A stretch of DNA of 64,000 nt from Alitta virens (taxonomy: Eukaryota; Annelida; Polychaeta; Phyllodocida; Nereididae). The notes under the pieces were generated by a model. That model searched no databases, had not been told where the DNA came from, and saw only the letters and a program-made list of their open reading frames with translations. Numbering within the stretch: the stretch's first letter is position 1; each line of letters opens with the position of its first letter. Made by a program: the position numbers and the translations under genes. The DNA lies in the NCBI GenBank assembly GCA_932294295.1, contig OW028575.1, positions 16,806,058 through 16,870,057 on the forward strand, read 5' to 3'. Below, piece by piece: positions 47,791-61,752 of the stretch.

Positions 47791-49779
47791 ACTAAATTTG
47801 GAAAAAAAAATGACCATTGTTTTTAAATTACTATTAATTCCGTCATTAAGACTACTAAAATTTGCATCAAATGAGCAGGTTTAACATCAGTTCAAATTTT
47901 CGCAAGAACAGCAAGAATTTGACAATAATAGTTAGATTTTTATTTCTATGATTAAAAAAAAAATATATATATATATATATACATGCCATGGAGAACTACT
48001 GCCTATATTAAGTTTCTGTTTAAAAGCTAATAAATTTGCTTAACCAGTCGAGAGTTTTGATCAACAGAGGGATTATAAACAATAACAATCAATGTCATGT
48101 GGCAGAAGCACTTTGAAAGACTGACCACTTTTCTGCTCGGCACTAAAATAAGAGCTGTTAAACAAATCAAACAATCAAACAAAATTGTAAGTACGTCTTG
48201 TGGAGTATAATTATGTCTAGTGGAGTATAAGTTAGTTATATCCCTCATAGTCGAGAGCACAGTGGCATGGAGGAGTTGGACAGTTCATCCTACCAAGACT
48301 GCCTTGCCCTATCTACATAAAATATCTAATCAGAGCACAAAATAGGCAACCACAGTCTGAACGTTGATGCATTTTAGCATCTTTTATAAGCACATATCAT
48401 CATTTATTATGTATTATCTTTCTTTCATAAATTGTATCAGTTTCATATAGTTTAAAATTTATCATTACTGACAAATGAGTCGAGATAACGAGGCGTTGAA
48501 AAGGATGATTCAATGTTGCAATAGAATAAATTTGAACATTCACAGGTATACCTATTCGTTCATGACATTCAATTACCATTCAATGCTAATATTCAGATAA
48601 TGGCAACAATTAAATCCAGTTTCTTTATGAATTTCTATAACTATGGTTGGTTAATTATCTCAAATCTAAGTGTTAGACAAGTTAAATTCATAAAAACCCT
48701 CATCAGGGGAAAAAAAAGGAAAATATTTGAAAATGGTAAATCACGGATTATGTTAAAAAGAGTAGTGTTCTACGATTAAGGGCTGCCAGTGTCATTATGT
48801 TAGGCAGTAGCATTTCTCAACGTAACCAAAAACTGACAATAAACCGATGCGATATGGAGGGTGCTCAGTTTTGGTATATAAGTAGTGTTTTTCTGAAAAA
48901 GTTAGCACAGTATGTTATATTTGCATTCTGCAGCCGCTTATAAAAATACAAACTTCACTTCCAAATAATGTTTCTGGAAGTTCTCTCTTAACTCACATAC
49001 AAAAGGCATTGTCTGGGTGGTGCTCTGGGTAGCTTACCCTCCAAGTTCCACTCAGCCAAATTGGCCTCTATTGTGAGCAGCAGGGCCAATAGCCAGCGGA
49101 TTTTACTCAAGGGCAAAAGGACAGAGTAATGCCAACCTGAGAGGCATCAGGAATTCATAACAAAAACGTAGCTATCCCATCCTAACAGACCCTCAGGCCG
49201 AGTCGCAGATGAGGGTCTGAGGGATATGAATACACGGAGCGCTGCTGCGTGAAGTAGGTCAACCACTACGTGCATTACATTTAACTAAGCGGCAAACGAA
49301 ATAAAAACCGGTCGAATCTGATGTTGCATCAATCATGTACGGACACTTGCCAAGTAGTATTCTTATGATTATTATAAACCTTTCTACGTAGTCAAATTCC
49401 TTGAACCCCCACTAGGATTCTTGCTCCCCCGAATTCACCAAGACCCTCTCCTGCATAGAGGAATGATTGAGGGTCTGGCGCCAAGACTGTAGCTATCCCT
49501 ATAAAACCAAGAGCAGCGTGATTAGCACCAACTAACGGGGGAGGATATCAATCATTATCCGGTCATTAAACCCAGAAACTGCCGTTAACTTGAGAAATTC
49601 ATGACAAAAATGTAAATAAATAATTCAATAAAATGTAAGTAACTGTATGTGACGGTCATAGGTGTCAGCCGGCGATTTTAATCATTGAATTACGCATGCA
49701 GAATACACTAATAAGAAAGTAGAACAGTTAGTAAGACTAAGAAAACACTCCGCTGCCCAAGATTAGGTCTCACATTGGC

Positions 49780-50800
49780 TGGAATAGAATAGAATAGAAA
49801 AGACCCACAGGGTAACTCATTGCTTGTTTTAGAATTATCAAAAATAAATGAAAAGATATAAAAGCTGAGTAAAGAGAAATACACTGTATATATATGATAA
49901 AAGATTAGGAAATAAAAAACTATATTTCATCTATTGGTTTAAACATATACATATTTATAGACAAATAAAGTTATTCCATAGGGAAATTGACCTGAGCACA
50001 AAAGACCTTTTTATACAATTGTTTCTTCATGAGTGGAAGATTAATATGAAGTTTATTTAGGCCTCGAGTGCCATAATTGTGCACTGGTCTTAATTGACTA
50101 ATAATAGAGTGCAGATAATTAGGGAATGTATTGTTGAAAATCTGGTAAAACTTTGTCAGTTTGTGAAAACATCCAAGTGTAGACCAGCCCAATTCATTAT
50201 AAAGAGCCTCATGAGAAGTATATCTCTTGGCACCATTGGCAATACTGCTGCCTCAAGATTTACAGTATCAAGTTTGTTAGATAACTCCCCAGTACAACTA
50301 TAAAAAAGTATGTCCCCCATATTCAACAAGAGGTCCATAATATTGTATCTATTAAAAGCCAGTTTATGTTGTCTTATACCTGTACCTTTTAGTCTATTAA
50401 CTTTATTCTGTATTGAACCCAATGTTCTACCTGCTGATTCAGCTAAGAATGATCTTACATTACAATTTAAATGTTCATCTTGGATCAACCGTAGACATAT
50501 TTATAGGCATTAACCTACTAAATTTTTTCATCACCACATCACCATATTTAAATTCCTAATCAGTGATATGTGACTCTTTATGTCTAAAAGTAAAATGGTT
50601 TTTTACATTAACTTTCATTTGCCATTGATGACACCATTGCTGTAAAATATCAAACATATTACTAGATCATCTGCATAAAGCAACACATTTATTTTCAAAT
50701 TTTCGCTAATATATATCTATACCCTTCTCTAACTCATTTACACTTATGTAGGGGACAGTGGGTCACCCTGCTTCACTCCTGAGTTAGGCTCAAATATATA
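49780..50800 (-). mobile_element. 5'-truncated non-LTR retrotransposon (LINE) fragment
   Basis: On the minus strand, in order: NSGVKQGDPLSPT (about 50790-50750), the reverse-transcriptase box YADD (50667-50678) in LLYADDLVIC, then a C-terminal stretch with TLGSIQNKVNRLKG and HNYGTRGLNKLHINLP (50488-49971). Stops and shifts separate the pieces, so it is dead. The word order fits jockey/CR1-like LINEs. ATTCT-type repeats near 49785-49801 may be the 3' tail. Confidence 0.82.
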
Positions 50801-51362
50801 TAACATGCTTCATCGGTGGGACCAAATTGGAATGATTTCGATCTGACCGGCATGCTATCTGGGGTTTTCCCCTGTGTCAATCATGTCAAAAAAAAAACAT
50901 TACAAATTGCAATTGTTGTTAATAAAGTACTGCATCTGTCCCAAATAAAATTACAACTTTTTCCAAAATTCAAGTAAATATCAGCATTACAGCAGATTTC
51001 ATATATTTGAATGCAGGACTTACATTCGCTAAAAGGCAGTCTGTCAGCCAATGGCAGTCCTGGATTTACAGGACTTCCTCAGGAGTTTTGTTTCATGTTA
51101 TTAGATGCTGGTTCAGTGAAAAGTGCACTATACTAATGCTCACTCAGTATTACTGACGTTCCTTTGTTTGATTTTGTAACAATTCTTTAAAAAAAGAATA
51201 TAAAAAGCAAAAAAAAAAAAAAAAAGAAGAACTTTGAATCCAAAAACCACTTTTTCTAACAACGAATGAACCAGAAATAACTTTTTTCCATAACAGACCA
51301 CACATGGATGCCCCACCCATAATAATACAAATATAAATAATTAGATCTTGGTAAATAATTAC

Positions 51363-51604
51363 CATCGTAATAAGGAGCCTCCTTGGGAGAATGATGAAAG
51401 GTAGGGGCAGCTGCAAGAGACTTGTAATGAGCAGGTTCATGCAAAAGACAGCCATTGGTGACCACAACGACCTTTGTTGGACTCAGGTCAGGGCGTGGAG
51501 CATGACATGGCCCCTCGTTCTTCCAAGCCGAGTTGTCTTCCAGTAATGAAAGAGAGTCACGCCTGGTCACAAGATTACCTTCATTTTTGCCAAGAAAAAA
51601 ACAT
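51363..51604 (-). CDS. Candidate coding exon of an unidentified gene
   Basis: A minus-strand frame stays open across 242 bp between an acceptor-like ACTTGCAG (above 51604) and a donor GTAATT (51362 downward). It codes for NEGNLVTRRDSLSLLEDNSA, then WKNEGPCHAPRPDLSPTKVV, then ...LAAAPTFHHSPKEAPYYD. The composition is protein-like and unlike nearby intron text. It would enter after a phase-2 intron and leave in phase 1, so it does not fit between the TRAF7 exons (phase 0). No neighbouring exon was found and I do not recognise the sequence. An alternative acceptor 23 bp downstream is possible. Confidence 0.35.
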
Positions 51605-51959
51605 CTGCAAGTATCTACACGATTTCTAGCACACTAAAGTCTCATGAAACACATATTCATAACTCAGACATCTTTGTAATTTGTCAACACTAAAATCAGA
51701 TATAACAGAATAACAAAAGGATGACAGATGACTGAAGAGTACCATAATATGATAGTGAGACCACATTCAACAACAGAACTCATAGACTTTATCTCCAGAG
51801 AAAGTCATGTATGAATGGAGGACTCCCTTTGGCTAATGCAACGAAGTTAATAATTTCTAAATGCAAATAAATACACAGACCAAGCCACCAGCCTAAAACG
51901 CTTTCATTCAGTCGTGTGACCTCACCATTGATGATGTCACCAGGTCACCTGACCAGCCC

Positions 51960-52165
51960 TACACTCCAAGAGAAAAAGATGCCACACAGAACCCAATTGG
52001 GTTTTTTGGCTTGTCACAAATACAGAACACTGTATGGTCCATTGTGGGACCCACCACTAGGTATTGCGGAAGAACCCTATACCATTGTATTTCAAGGGAC
52101 CTTGAGGCTTTTGAAATAACTTTTTATATACTACTCAAAATCGAATAAGTAATTCTTAAAGACCG
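51960..52165. mobile_element. Second, right-truncated copy of the TA-flanked MITE
   Basis: It begins TACACTCCAAGAGAAAAAGA and carries ACCCTATACCATTGTATTTC and AAGGGACCTTGAGG in the same order as 40394-40696. The right terminal repeat is not found. Confidence 0.65.
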
Positions 52166-55100
52166 GAAACAAAAACAAAACCAATGCATGGATTCAAACT
52201 CGTGTTCGTTGTGCCCATGGTATTCACAAGCCCATGCGTCACCCATTCAGACACACAGTGCTCCTGAATAAACTTCTTGGTTTAAAAAATGCAATACAAA
52301 TTCTGTCAATGCACGATTTAGTATATGGTCTCACCTTTAATATTATGCCAAAAAGTAAAAAATTCTGTTGGGAAAATTTTAAGATATTGCAATATAAAGT
52401 TTTTGGTTTATCACACCCCAGAGTACCTTTTGGTAACTGGGTTTAAGAAGATGTAACTAAATTTTTACGCTTTAAAAATGGTAGTATATGCTCAGAAAAG
52501 TAAAAAACAGTTATGATGAAATCTATCCAAACAATTATGAGAAACGATAAAACTAATATTTTGGTTTATCACACCCACGTAATAAGCACATTTGGTGTCG
52601 AATTACGTTGATTTCTATCATTACAGTAGACAAAAATCTATTTCAAGAATTCTATCAATTTTCATAAGTTAGAATTATAGGAACTAATACATTAACCATG
52701 ACTGTTCCACCCCCACACATATCAGGCTGCATGCTTACATTTTAAAAGTCACTTACATAACTTCCTTATGAACTACAAAATTAATTAGGCAGCCAGAAAT
52801 ATGTTGAAGAGCTATCCAGGATATATCAGACATCATATCAACAATCAGGGGAGTGACAGTAATTTGCAAGTTAGCAGTTTACAAATAACATTCCACACCT
52901 TATGAATCTCGAGAACTTCAATTAACATAATTTTCTAGTAAATAACAGCTTTTTTTTCATTCTGGTAATCTAAAGACATTTAAATGTCTGTAAGCAAAGT
53001 TTTCATCACAGGTATGAACTGAACTGCTGAAAAAAAAAGTTGTCAAAATTTAAAAAATATGTTGAACTAAAAGAGAAGTGTCTGACATAACATAAATCAA
53101 CTTATTTATTTTGTTATAGTTTAAAGATACTAAAAGGTAATTTAGTGAAATTCAACAAGGACATATAATGCCAGGGTCAGTGTAATGTGGCCTAGTATTT
53201 TCTTTCTCATATTCGTATGCTATCATGGACACTTAATTTTTAAACATACATGTGAACATTATTGCTTGTGGAACTTCACTCTAAACACACCTGTAAATAT
53301 GTAAACTGTAAATTTGAATCTTATTGTGATGTTATGATCAATATTTGTAAAATGCTTTGTGATTTAAGCTGTGATTAATCATTTATGTATATACTTGTAT
53401 TATTTGCATTAACACTGTGTATATTTTACTACTATTCGTATAGTATGTAAAAAATAATGAGAACCTATGTATCATACTTCTGTAGGTGTTTCTTTAGATA
53501 GACTAAGTGAGTTGAACTATAGATGTATGTGACATATGTGTATATTTTGATAAGAAAAACCGTCAATAAAAGCCATATAATGGCATATATTTATACATAT
53601 ATTTTTGATCTACTGTCTGAGAGGCTTGTGCATGCAGGTATTCCTATCTACAGTGTAAGTCCTAGAGTGGTCATCAAAAAATCAAAAACAATTTACATGT
53701 ATGTTATAAACTTTAGACAAATACAAATTTTCAGATTCTGATCCAAGAATGGTCCGGGAGAAAAAAAACCTTTATACTCACTGGATGTGACAAATCATCA
53801 AGTTAGTTACATTACCAATTGTTTAAAGGGAAGCAGCTCGACCAAAATAATTCTGTCATTTCAGAGCAACATTAAAAAGCATGTCGATTTCTGTAAGGAG
53901 ATCTCTTGTAATTTCTCTTTTGTCAACAGCATGGTTTCAGGGAATATCTCACATTTGTCATTATTCACACAACACAATGGCCTTGAATTGAAACAATCTC
54001 AACCATGTTTATTCTGATTCTGGTATTGCCATATTTCTCATAATAGCAAACTCCCCAAATAGACAGGTGCCTGCTAAGAAAATTGACTTCCTTGCCAGAC
54101 AATTAAATAATTAAATTCCTCTGAATACTTTTCCCAATAAAAACATTCAACAGCCACATGCTCCAGTTACATAATGGCAGCTACAGATTACAAAAGATTT
54201 TCAACAACCTGAAGATTTAAGTAGAAAAACTGGTTGAATAATCACAAGGATATCTAAAACAAAAAATGTGGCTGTTGTAACAAAGCCGGGCCACTCATTT
54301 TTCATTTTGTGAGATAGCTTCTTTTCTTTTTTAGTTTTGTAAACAGTTTTTAGTGGCAGTTTGTGCTTCATGCGTAATCGCCTAGAAATGACACTATGCA
54401 ATCACAAAAGTAACCTGTATACACTTAACGTTAATTGTAGCCCTTCTACCCCTTACTTTAGGCCACAGATATTCGGCTAATGTATTTAAACTTACAAAAT
54501 GGATGGCTTAAACATAATAGATATTACTCATCTATCTGTAAATTGTTAATTATTCCGTGCTACATGTTCTTGGTGGTGGTGGTAGTGCATTAGAAACAAC
54601 CTGACATGTTTTCCTCTGTGATCTAATTGCGGCTCTAGGAGATCATTGCATAGTGGACACTGACCACAGACAGGAGGGAAGAAATTGACCAGTGAAAGTG
54701 GTCAGTGGTCAGTTGGGATGACCAGTTGCAGCAGCAGCAGTAGCAGCTAAAAGCAGATAGAGAGGAGAGGACACCCAATCAGGCATCAGAAGATCTCTTT
54801 CACACGTTCATGTCAGCATAATAAGCAAAGGAAGCACTAAGTGGCCCATCCCTTCCTGGTATAGCTGTCTTAAGATTGCCAAGATTATGTGCTTTTACAG
54901 GCACAGCCGGTATTAAACACCGGTCTTGCTTACCCATTCATTTGCTTCGAAGAAGCAGTATTTCCTGTGCTAATTCTGAACACATGTGGACAGTCCCGCT
55001 TTCATTGGGCTTGGTATATTTTTCCAACAGCAATGTTTATTATTATAACATCTTCCCTTCTTCACATACCTTACCGGGCCAAGACACTGAACATACACAG

Positions 55101-57039
55101 ACAGAGTGATGCTACTATATACAGCTGGATGGGTTTTTCATTCATACATACTAATCATAAATTGACACCAACATAAACATACAATGTATATCTACATTGA
55201 TAAGGACATCGAACAAATATGTACCAGATTCTGCAGTGGACGGAAGTGTTGCTGCTTGTTCAATCAAACTGACTACACTGAGTCCAAGCAACCCAAAACA
55301 ACTGACCATGTGACGTATGCAAAGGTGGGTTCAAAGTAAGTGAACTAATAGGTGGGGATGGATCCACTAAATAAAAATAAATAAAATACAAAATAACCGA
55401 AAGGAGAGTGTTTCAGACTTTACTGTAATACCTTCAGGCCCACATTGAATTTTCAAGACCCACTAGGGATTGACCAGAGCTTCTTATAACAGCATGACAT
55501 CACATGAACACTTCCGTAAATCTCACGTGTGAATTAGGTAGTTTAATGCTGTATAATGCCAGTGGCATGGATGCCTAATGAGTCTCTGCTGAGACAGTTA
55601 TTGCCGTTGCAAAAATAACAATGGGGATAGGGTCAAAAATAGTAACAGACTGAGAGTGAAGACAGAGCCATTTTCGATTTGAAAACGACATAATTTACGA
55701 TGGCCGGTCAGAGAGCAGATCTATGTGTTGAGAGCCTAGGAAGTGAATGTAGTAAGAAGGTGCTCAATAAAGTGGAAAATGTGAGGTCTGACTGCACCCA
55801 ACCCTTGAAAAGCATGTACAAACTTTGAGATCTGGGAAAAGGTTACGTTCTATAAAGGATTAAAGAGACATACTGCAAAGTGCTGCAACTTCTTAATTAT
55901 AGTACCTAACATTGTTATTTATCTTATTTATTGATTTTGTTCTCTTTTGTATGCAATAAGTTTCACATATAGCAGATGTATGACAATAAAGTATTATGTT
56001 ATTCTCTCATGTCTTTATGTAGCCTTTACTGGAATTTGGCAACAGGACAGCAGCCGTGTCCACTCAGCAAACTTGTGACAAAATTTCAAAATCTAGATGG
56101 CCATAAGTACAGTACAGCTAATGTGGTAAACAACACATTCTAACAATTATTTTATGGGCCTAATTACATAATTGTAAATAATATCTATACATATGCATTC
56201 ATTGATATCAAAGATATCACAGAGGATACATGTGTCAACAATGATCGAACAGTGCGATGTTAATGGACTGTTGCCATGGAAACTGGGGTTTTTTTTTGTG
56301 TTTTTGCCTCCAATTACACATCTTAAATATTACCAGACACATCACAGGATAGATTTAGACTTGAAATTTTGTAATTAGAAACGTTACCGAAATGATTCCA
56401 TAGAATCTGATTCCTGGAATTATTAGTGGAATGCAGTGTTCAAAATATGGCAGCCTGACCAAACCCACAATCCTTGTGTAAGATGCCAAACACATTACGA
56501 CTGTCCTCCCAAACTACATACACATTTATATTCAGAAAACATCAGCCTGACAGGCCAGTACCAGGGGGGAAGTCTACCGAAAGGATGTCACATGATTAGT
56601 CATATATATTGACTTTTCTATCAAAAGCAGGCAAGATGACATTAAATTAACTAGTATAAGGATGATCATATTTTCAGAAAATAAGAAGAAAGAAACTAGA
56701 CCTGACGGCCATCATGGCAGAGAAACAGACCAGTCAAGACATTATGACACGTAGCATTTAGGCCTCAAATTCAGTCATTTATGAAGACCTCGGCCTAATA
56801 ATTGCTTGTGTCCAAGGAGTTACGATAGTGTGCCATTCACAACAGGCAAAATTAATGAATAAATTGAAAAAGCTAATTAAACCACTCATTTGAACATATT
56901 TAATTGCAATTTATCCTTGGCACTTAATGATTGGCATGCTCTCAGTAAATTAAAACCTCTAATTAACACCAAGGTCAGTCAAGCAACCTCTCAATTGTAA
57001 TTAGGCAATGTAATTTCCTGTAATGCTTTGGGATCAAAG

Positions 57040-57115
57040 TGGGATCAAATTCGCGGCATTTCCCGCATGTATTCCTTAAAATAATGCCTTAACCACAAGA
57101 CCAGCCAGTTGCCTG
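57040..57115 (-). repeat. Decayed tRNA-derived SINE head, minus strand
   Basis: On the minus strand GGCTGGTCTTGTGGTTAAGG is a good A box and CGCGAATTTGATCCC is a degraded B box at the right distance. There is no functional tRNA fold. Confidence 0.5.
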
Positions 57116-59428
57116 GATGTCTTTCCAATGCAATCACACAACACAGGGAACCGAAAATACTACACAGGATATAACAAGAATAATTTTCCGTAATCTTCCC
57201 AACGTGCAAGGCACACTGAAGACCAGTAATCAGGTGTGGTTGCCATGGAGACTATGAGGACAATTGGAAATAGGGAATATCATGGTCACACAATCCGAAT
57301 ATCAACCATGGAGAAAAAAGCTGTTCTAGTCAGACTAGTCAATTTTAACTTCAAGCTCTTCAAGTGCATGGTTACCATTTCGCCATGCATCCCACCTTGT
57401 CGAGATTCTTCATAACTGATATTCTACAAATCATAATACTAAAAAATTATCTTCACTTTAAATTATCAATTCCTCACGTGTCAAATCGTTTTGGACGTGC
57501 GAAAAAAATGAAAAAATAAATTAATAGACAAGTGTCTTCTCCTTTTGAAAAAATTCCTAAAACAATAAATTAGCAGTATTTCACAAAACGGTCACTCATT
57601 AACAATTCAAATATGACATTTATGCAGATCAACTGGCTGGATGACACTGACTGACCTTTTAGTTAACAATTTATAAGGGGACGTCATGTCTAAAATGTTC
57701 CTCAAAATGTCCAATAAATAAGTTAGCTGCATTGTTTAATGGTCTATTCACAGGGATTGTAAATAACAAATGCACATTTCACTACATTTTCATGTCATTA
57801 AACCACAACCAAGAAAAGCATGCAATTGACAGAAATCTTTTCCACAAGACAACCAACTTTCTAACAGGTAAAGCCATCTCTCAGTAATGAACACTCTGTT
57901 TGCTATATCCAATTGTCTCCTCTGCCGTAACTCAAGCGCACAACTATCATAATGATGACAAGGAAAGGCAAAAAGTGTACATCGGAATAGTGAGAAACAG
58001 CCCGATAATGATGTCACGAGTTTCTGATTTCTTTCTGAAAAGTTTGGGAGCTAGTTGCAGTGGGTGGAAATGAACAGTGTTTCAAGCAGGTAGAAGTGTA
58101 CCTATTTTGTTGCTGATAGTGTTCGAAGTTTACAACAGATACATTTAAATGATCACCTGCACTCAGAAGCAGTCTTCAACTGCACTTTCCTTGTTTCTAC
58201 TTCTGCTTACGCTTCAGCTGAGGTGGATCAATGTTCAGCAAACAGTCCTTAGGGACAGGTGGCTCATCTTGAGGACCTCTCAGGTCATGACCTCTATACT
58301 TAAGGTCTTTCTTGCCTCTCTGTCTCACTGGCCATCCTTATACATCAGACATAAGCCCAGGTTTCCCCCGAGGTGTATTATGTCGATTAAAACCAGATGG
58401 AGCAACGACAAACACGAATAGAATTCAAACGAACTGATTTTATCCATGGATTATGCAATACACACAAATAACCCGTTGCACTAGAATAAAAGTAATAATC
58501 ATTGCCATTTACATACCTGCAAATTTCATTTTATTTTTTTTTATTTTGGGTGTAGGTTTCCTGACATCATAGCAATGATAGTACAGAGAGGATGAAGTGT
58601 GTGTGGGTCAGGATTGTGCATTACACTGGGACTTGGAACACTCAGCTTCTTTGTATGTCAGACATTGTTTAATAAAAAATATACTAAATAATAGGGAATT
58701 TAGGCATTTCCAGGTCTTAACACGCAATGCACATGCATTTTAGTGTCAATTTTTGCCCCTACATGCATGAAATAATTCCATACCTTTTAGCATCTCTATA
58801 TTTTTTGTGGCCATTCCATGTAAATAAGACATTGTACATCTCATGTACAGAGTAATATGTCTTTAATAATTTGGGAAATTAAATTTTCTTCTTTTGGCTA
58901 CAGAAATTATCTAAATCTTCAACTGGGCTTGAAATCACATGCTGTGAGCAAGTGTCATTATGTAATATTGTATAAGGGCCATATGGCAAGGTTGAAGAGT
59001 TATGAGATCTAAATGGACCTCACATCCAATACTCTTTTAAAACATATTGTAGAGTCTTTCACACTTAAGTACTGCCTTGTAACAGAGGTTTTCTTGAACA
59101 ATATTAACTTTATGCAAAGCGTTTTTGTGGCGTATTGAGCGGGCCATTTGCTGCCTGCAGCCAATGTTAAAAGTTGTAATTGTTGATGTGTAATAGATGT
59201 AATAAGTGTATTCCCAGGTTTTGGGAAAAAAGTGCAGATGGCTGACTCCATTCCAGCTTCGGGGTAGTTCCAAAATATGCCTTTTTCAGAAGCAGCCAAG
59301 CTGTTTAGCATATATATATATGGTGTGACAGCCAAATCTTTAGCATATATATGGTGTGTTGTATTGCATCAGGTTACATTACTGCGAAATGGAGCCAATG
59401 AACTGTTGATTTAATAAATATTTGCACT

Positions 59429-59449
59429 AAAAAAAAGGGGGGGGGGGGG
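59429..59449. repeat. Adenine run followed by a run of about 13 G
   Basis: AAAAAAA is followed by an uninterrupted guanine run. Homopolymer length is unreliable in assemblies. Confidence 0.8.
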
Positions 59450-61202
59450 TTATGGGATGATGACGGCATTTATCTGGTTCATTATGGGACTTTCATGCAT
59501 AAGCTTCAACAAGAATTTAGATGCACATTCGCTGAGGTTTGCTGCATAACAGCACTGTTTTTAAAGTACATGATAATTGTCTCATCTACCTTCCTTCTTC
59601 TGATCTCCAACATTATCATGAAACAGCATATTTCTTGCATTAGCAATCTGGGAAAGCACTTATCTCTGGCACACCCGATAGAGAATATTCATGATCTCTC
59701 TCATGTCTCTATATTTCCATTAGTAGACAAACAGTCAGTGCAGCCTGCCATCACATAATCATCCATAAGTCTCTGCACAGGCAAATTGGCATTAATGTCA
59801 ATGTTTTGCACTCTACTATGGAATATTTAGTCTCACCTGCAAGAGATATACGAGTTCCAAAAACAGTAAAAAAAAAAAAACATTTTTGTGTGAACTTAGC
59901 AATATTGCCATGTTGCCATTGTGCACCATGGACTTATCAGCTCAGGCAAGTTTGTTTCATGCTGTCTTCAAATGTCCACCAAATGCTTGAATTTAACCAA
60001 CTCCCTGTTTAAATTATATTGTGAAGAGTCATAATTCATTAACAAACATCTGTGTTGGCTACATTTAACAAGCAAGACTTCAAATCACCCCCTTGACCAA
60101 ATATAGTATAAACTGCAAACAGTGATAAGTACTCGTCTGTTTGTATGCCTGTGCCAACCTTTACATCATCGGGAGTCCCTCTTAGGACCTTGCCATTTTA
60201 CCCCATTATAGGGCAATCAATGATGATCCAATCACCTCAACAGAAGTTCATCTAAAACTAATTACCCCGGGAAAAAAACCCCCATGAAAATGTTACACGT
60301 GATGGCAATGCCCTGTAGAGTGTGAAACAGAAGATTCTATCATCAAAATGCATGTTGGAGCATTTTACCCCATCATGGGCTAATTACCCCAAAGAATGAT
60401 TAAAGTGTTACTACCTGACTGTAACACCCAGTAGAGTATGCTAACTGAATTTGGTGATGATCCAATCATTCAAACAGAAGTGTAGCATATTTACCTAATC
60501 ATCAAAATTCCAAACTGAACATTTTTAATTTAAGACAAGTTCAGTTGTACTGATTATACAAAACATTACTGCAACCTGCTCAAACTGACTAGATCCTTCT
60601 TGAAATTTACAGCTAAGGCTTCTCAGCCAACTCCAATTTAGGAACCCTTTTGTCAACAGAACATTTCATCAAGTCCATCTCATACCCCAAACCCGATTGT
60701 AAAAATCCAGCAAGATCAAAAATAAGTAAATATTTGCATATTTCCCCCTTACACATGTAAAACCTCATAATTAGGTCAATGATAAGGCTACTTAGGCCTT
60801 GTGCTGTGGACAGTGAGTGGTCTTGAAAACAGTTGCGAATCCACAGGTTTTTACATTGCCAAAATAGCTATCAGTCAGAGGGAGGCATAGGTGTTTTTAT
60901 GACAGAGTGTTACAATATTTTTGGAAATTCCGTTTGGATGCTTTAAATGTGACCTATAGATTTTTTAACTGTAACTTATAAAGTTGTTTATAACATACTC
61001 AGCCGATATAGAAAGAAGATAACCTTGAATTCTACTTTCCATACATGTTGTTATTCTCATACCACAACGAGATCAACAGTCCCATTGGAAGTTATTAAAA
61101 AGAATTGTGAGGCACAAGGACTATTTTGTGCCAATCTTGTGATGCCTCACATATACTGATAAACCCAAGAGGGAGATCATATTAATAACACAATTTCAGA
61201 GG

Positions 61203-61347
61203 ATGCTATGCGGTTTGAGTGGCCCGAGCTGATGTCTAGCAGCCCAAGGGCTAGCAAGCAGCACAAGCGGAGCGAGGGCTGCTGAGCAAGCCCGAGGGCT
61301 GCTGGACATCAAGTGAGGGACACTCAAACAGCATAGTGCACGAATGA
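61203..61347. mobile_element. Fold-back element near the TRAF7 penultimate exon
   Basis: ATGCTATGCGGTTTGAGTGG, then GATGTCTAGCAGCCC, pairs with the complement of GGGCTGCTGGACATCAAG, then ACACTCAAACAGCATAGTGC, with some mismatches. The centre is GC-rich with repeated GAGGGCTGCT words. It lies about 400 bp inside the intron from the donor at 61752. Confidence 0.7.
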
Positions 61348-61752
61348 CAATAGTGTTATTATTTTTATTATCACTTTCTGAGCTTTGTGACGTAGTGAGC
61401 CACCTGGTGACGTCATCAGCTAGGCCAGCGTGCGGACAGTTATTCAATATTTGATACGCTCTACAGCCGCCCTCAAAATTTAGCTATTCACCAGGTAAAC
61501 AGCCTTGCAAAGTGATAATGATATGTGCTCTTTGACAATTTCATGATCTAAATTTATCAATCAATATAATAAATCCCACAACACTTTTTTTATCTGAAGG
61601 TTTACAAGCACAAATTAGAAGTTTGCCTACGTCAAAATGTGTTTTTTGTGTAGTCCACTATGAGGCTGTCCTTCCGGCATGGAATATCACATGCATAATA
61701 AAATGCCTAATCCACAACAGCAAAAAAAGCATCAAAACAAAACGCTACTTAC

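Larger units (their letters stand above)
22286..61752 (-). other. TRAF7 terminal intron, about 39.5 kb
   Basis: This lies between the 5' splice site of the penultimate exon (GTAAGT, read at 61752-61747) and the acceptor before the last exon. The two flanking exons are contiguous in the known TRAF7 protein, so no TRAF7 coding exon is missing inside. It contains a plus-strand nested precursor gene (27686-45837), a minus-strand candidate exon (51363-51604), a LINE fragment, SINE pieces, several MITEs and minisatellites. The rest is AT-rich with no coding signal that I can support. Confidence 0.85.

Noticed and set aside
58197..58337. Minus-strand 46-codon frame reading like DLKYRGHDLRGPQDEPPVPK and ending in KRKQK
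   Set aside because: Looks protein-like but is short, lacks a good acceptor upstream and has an open frame on the other strand too; I cannot support an exon.
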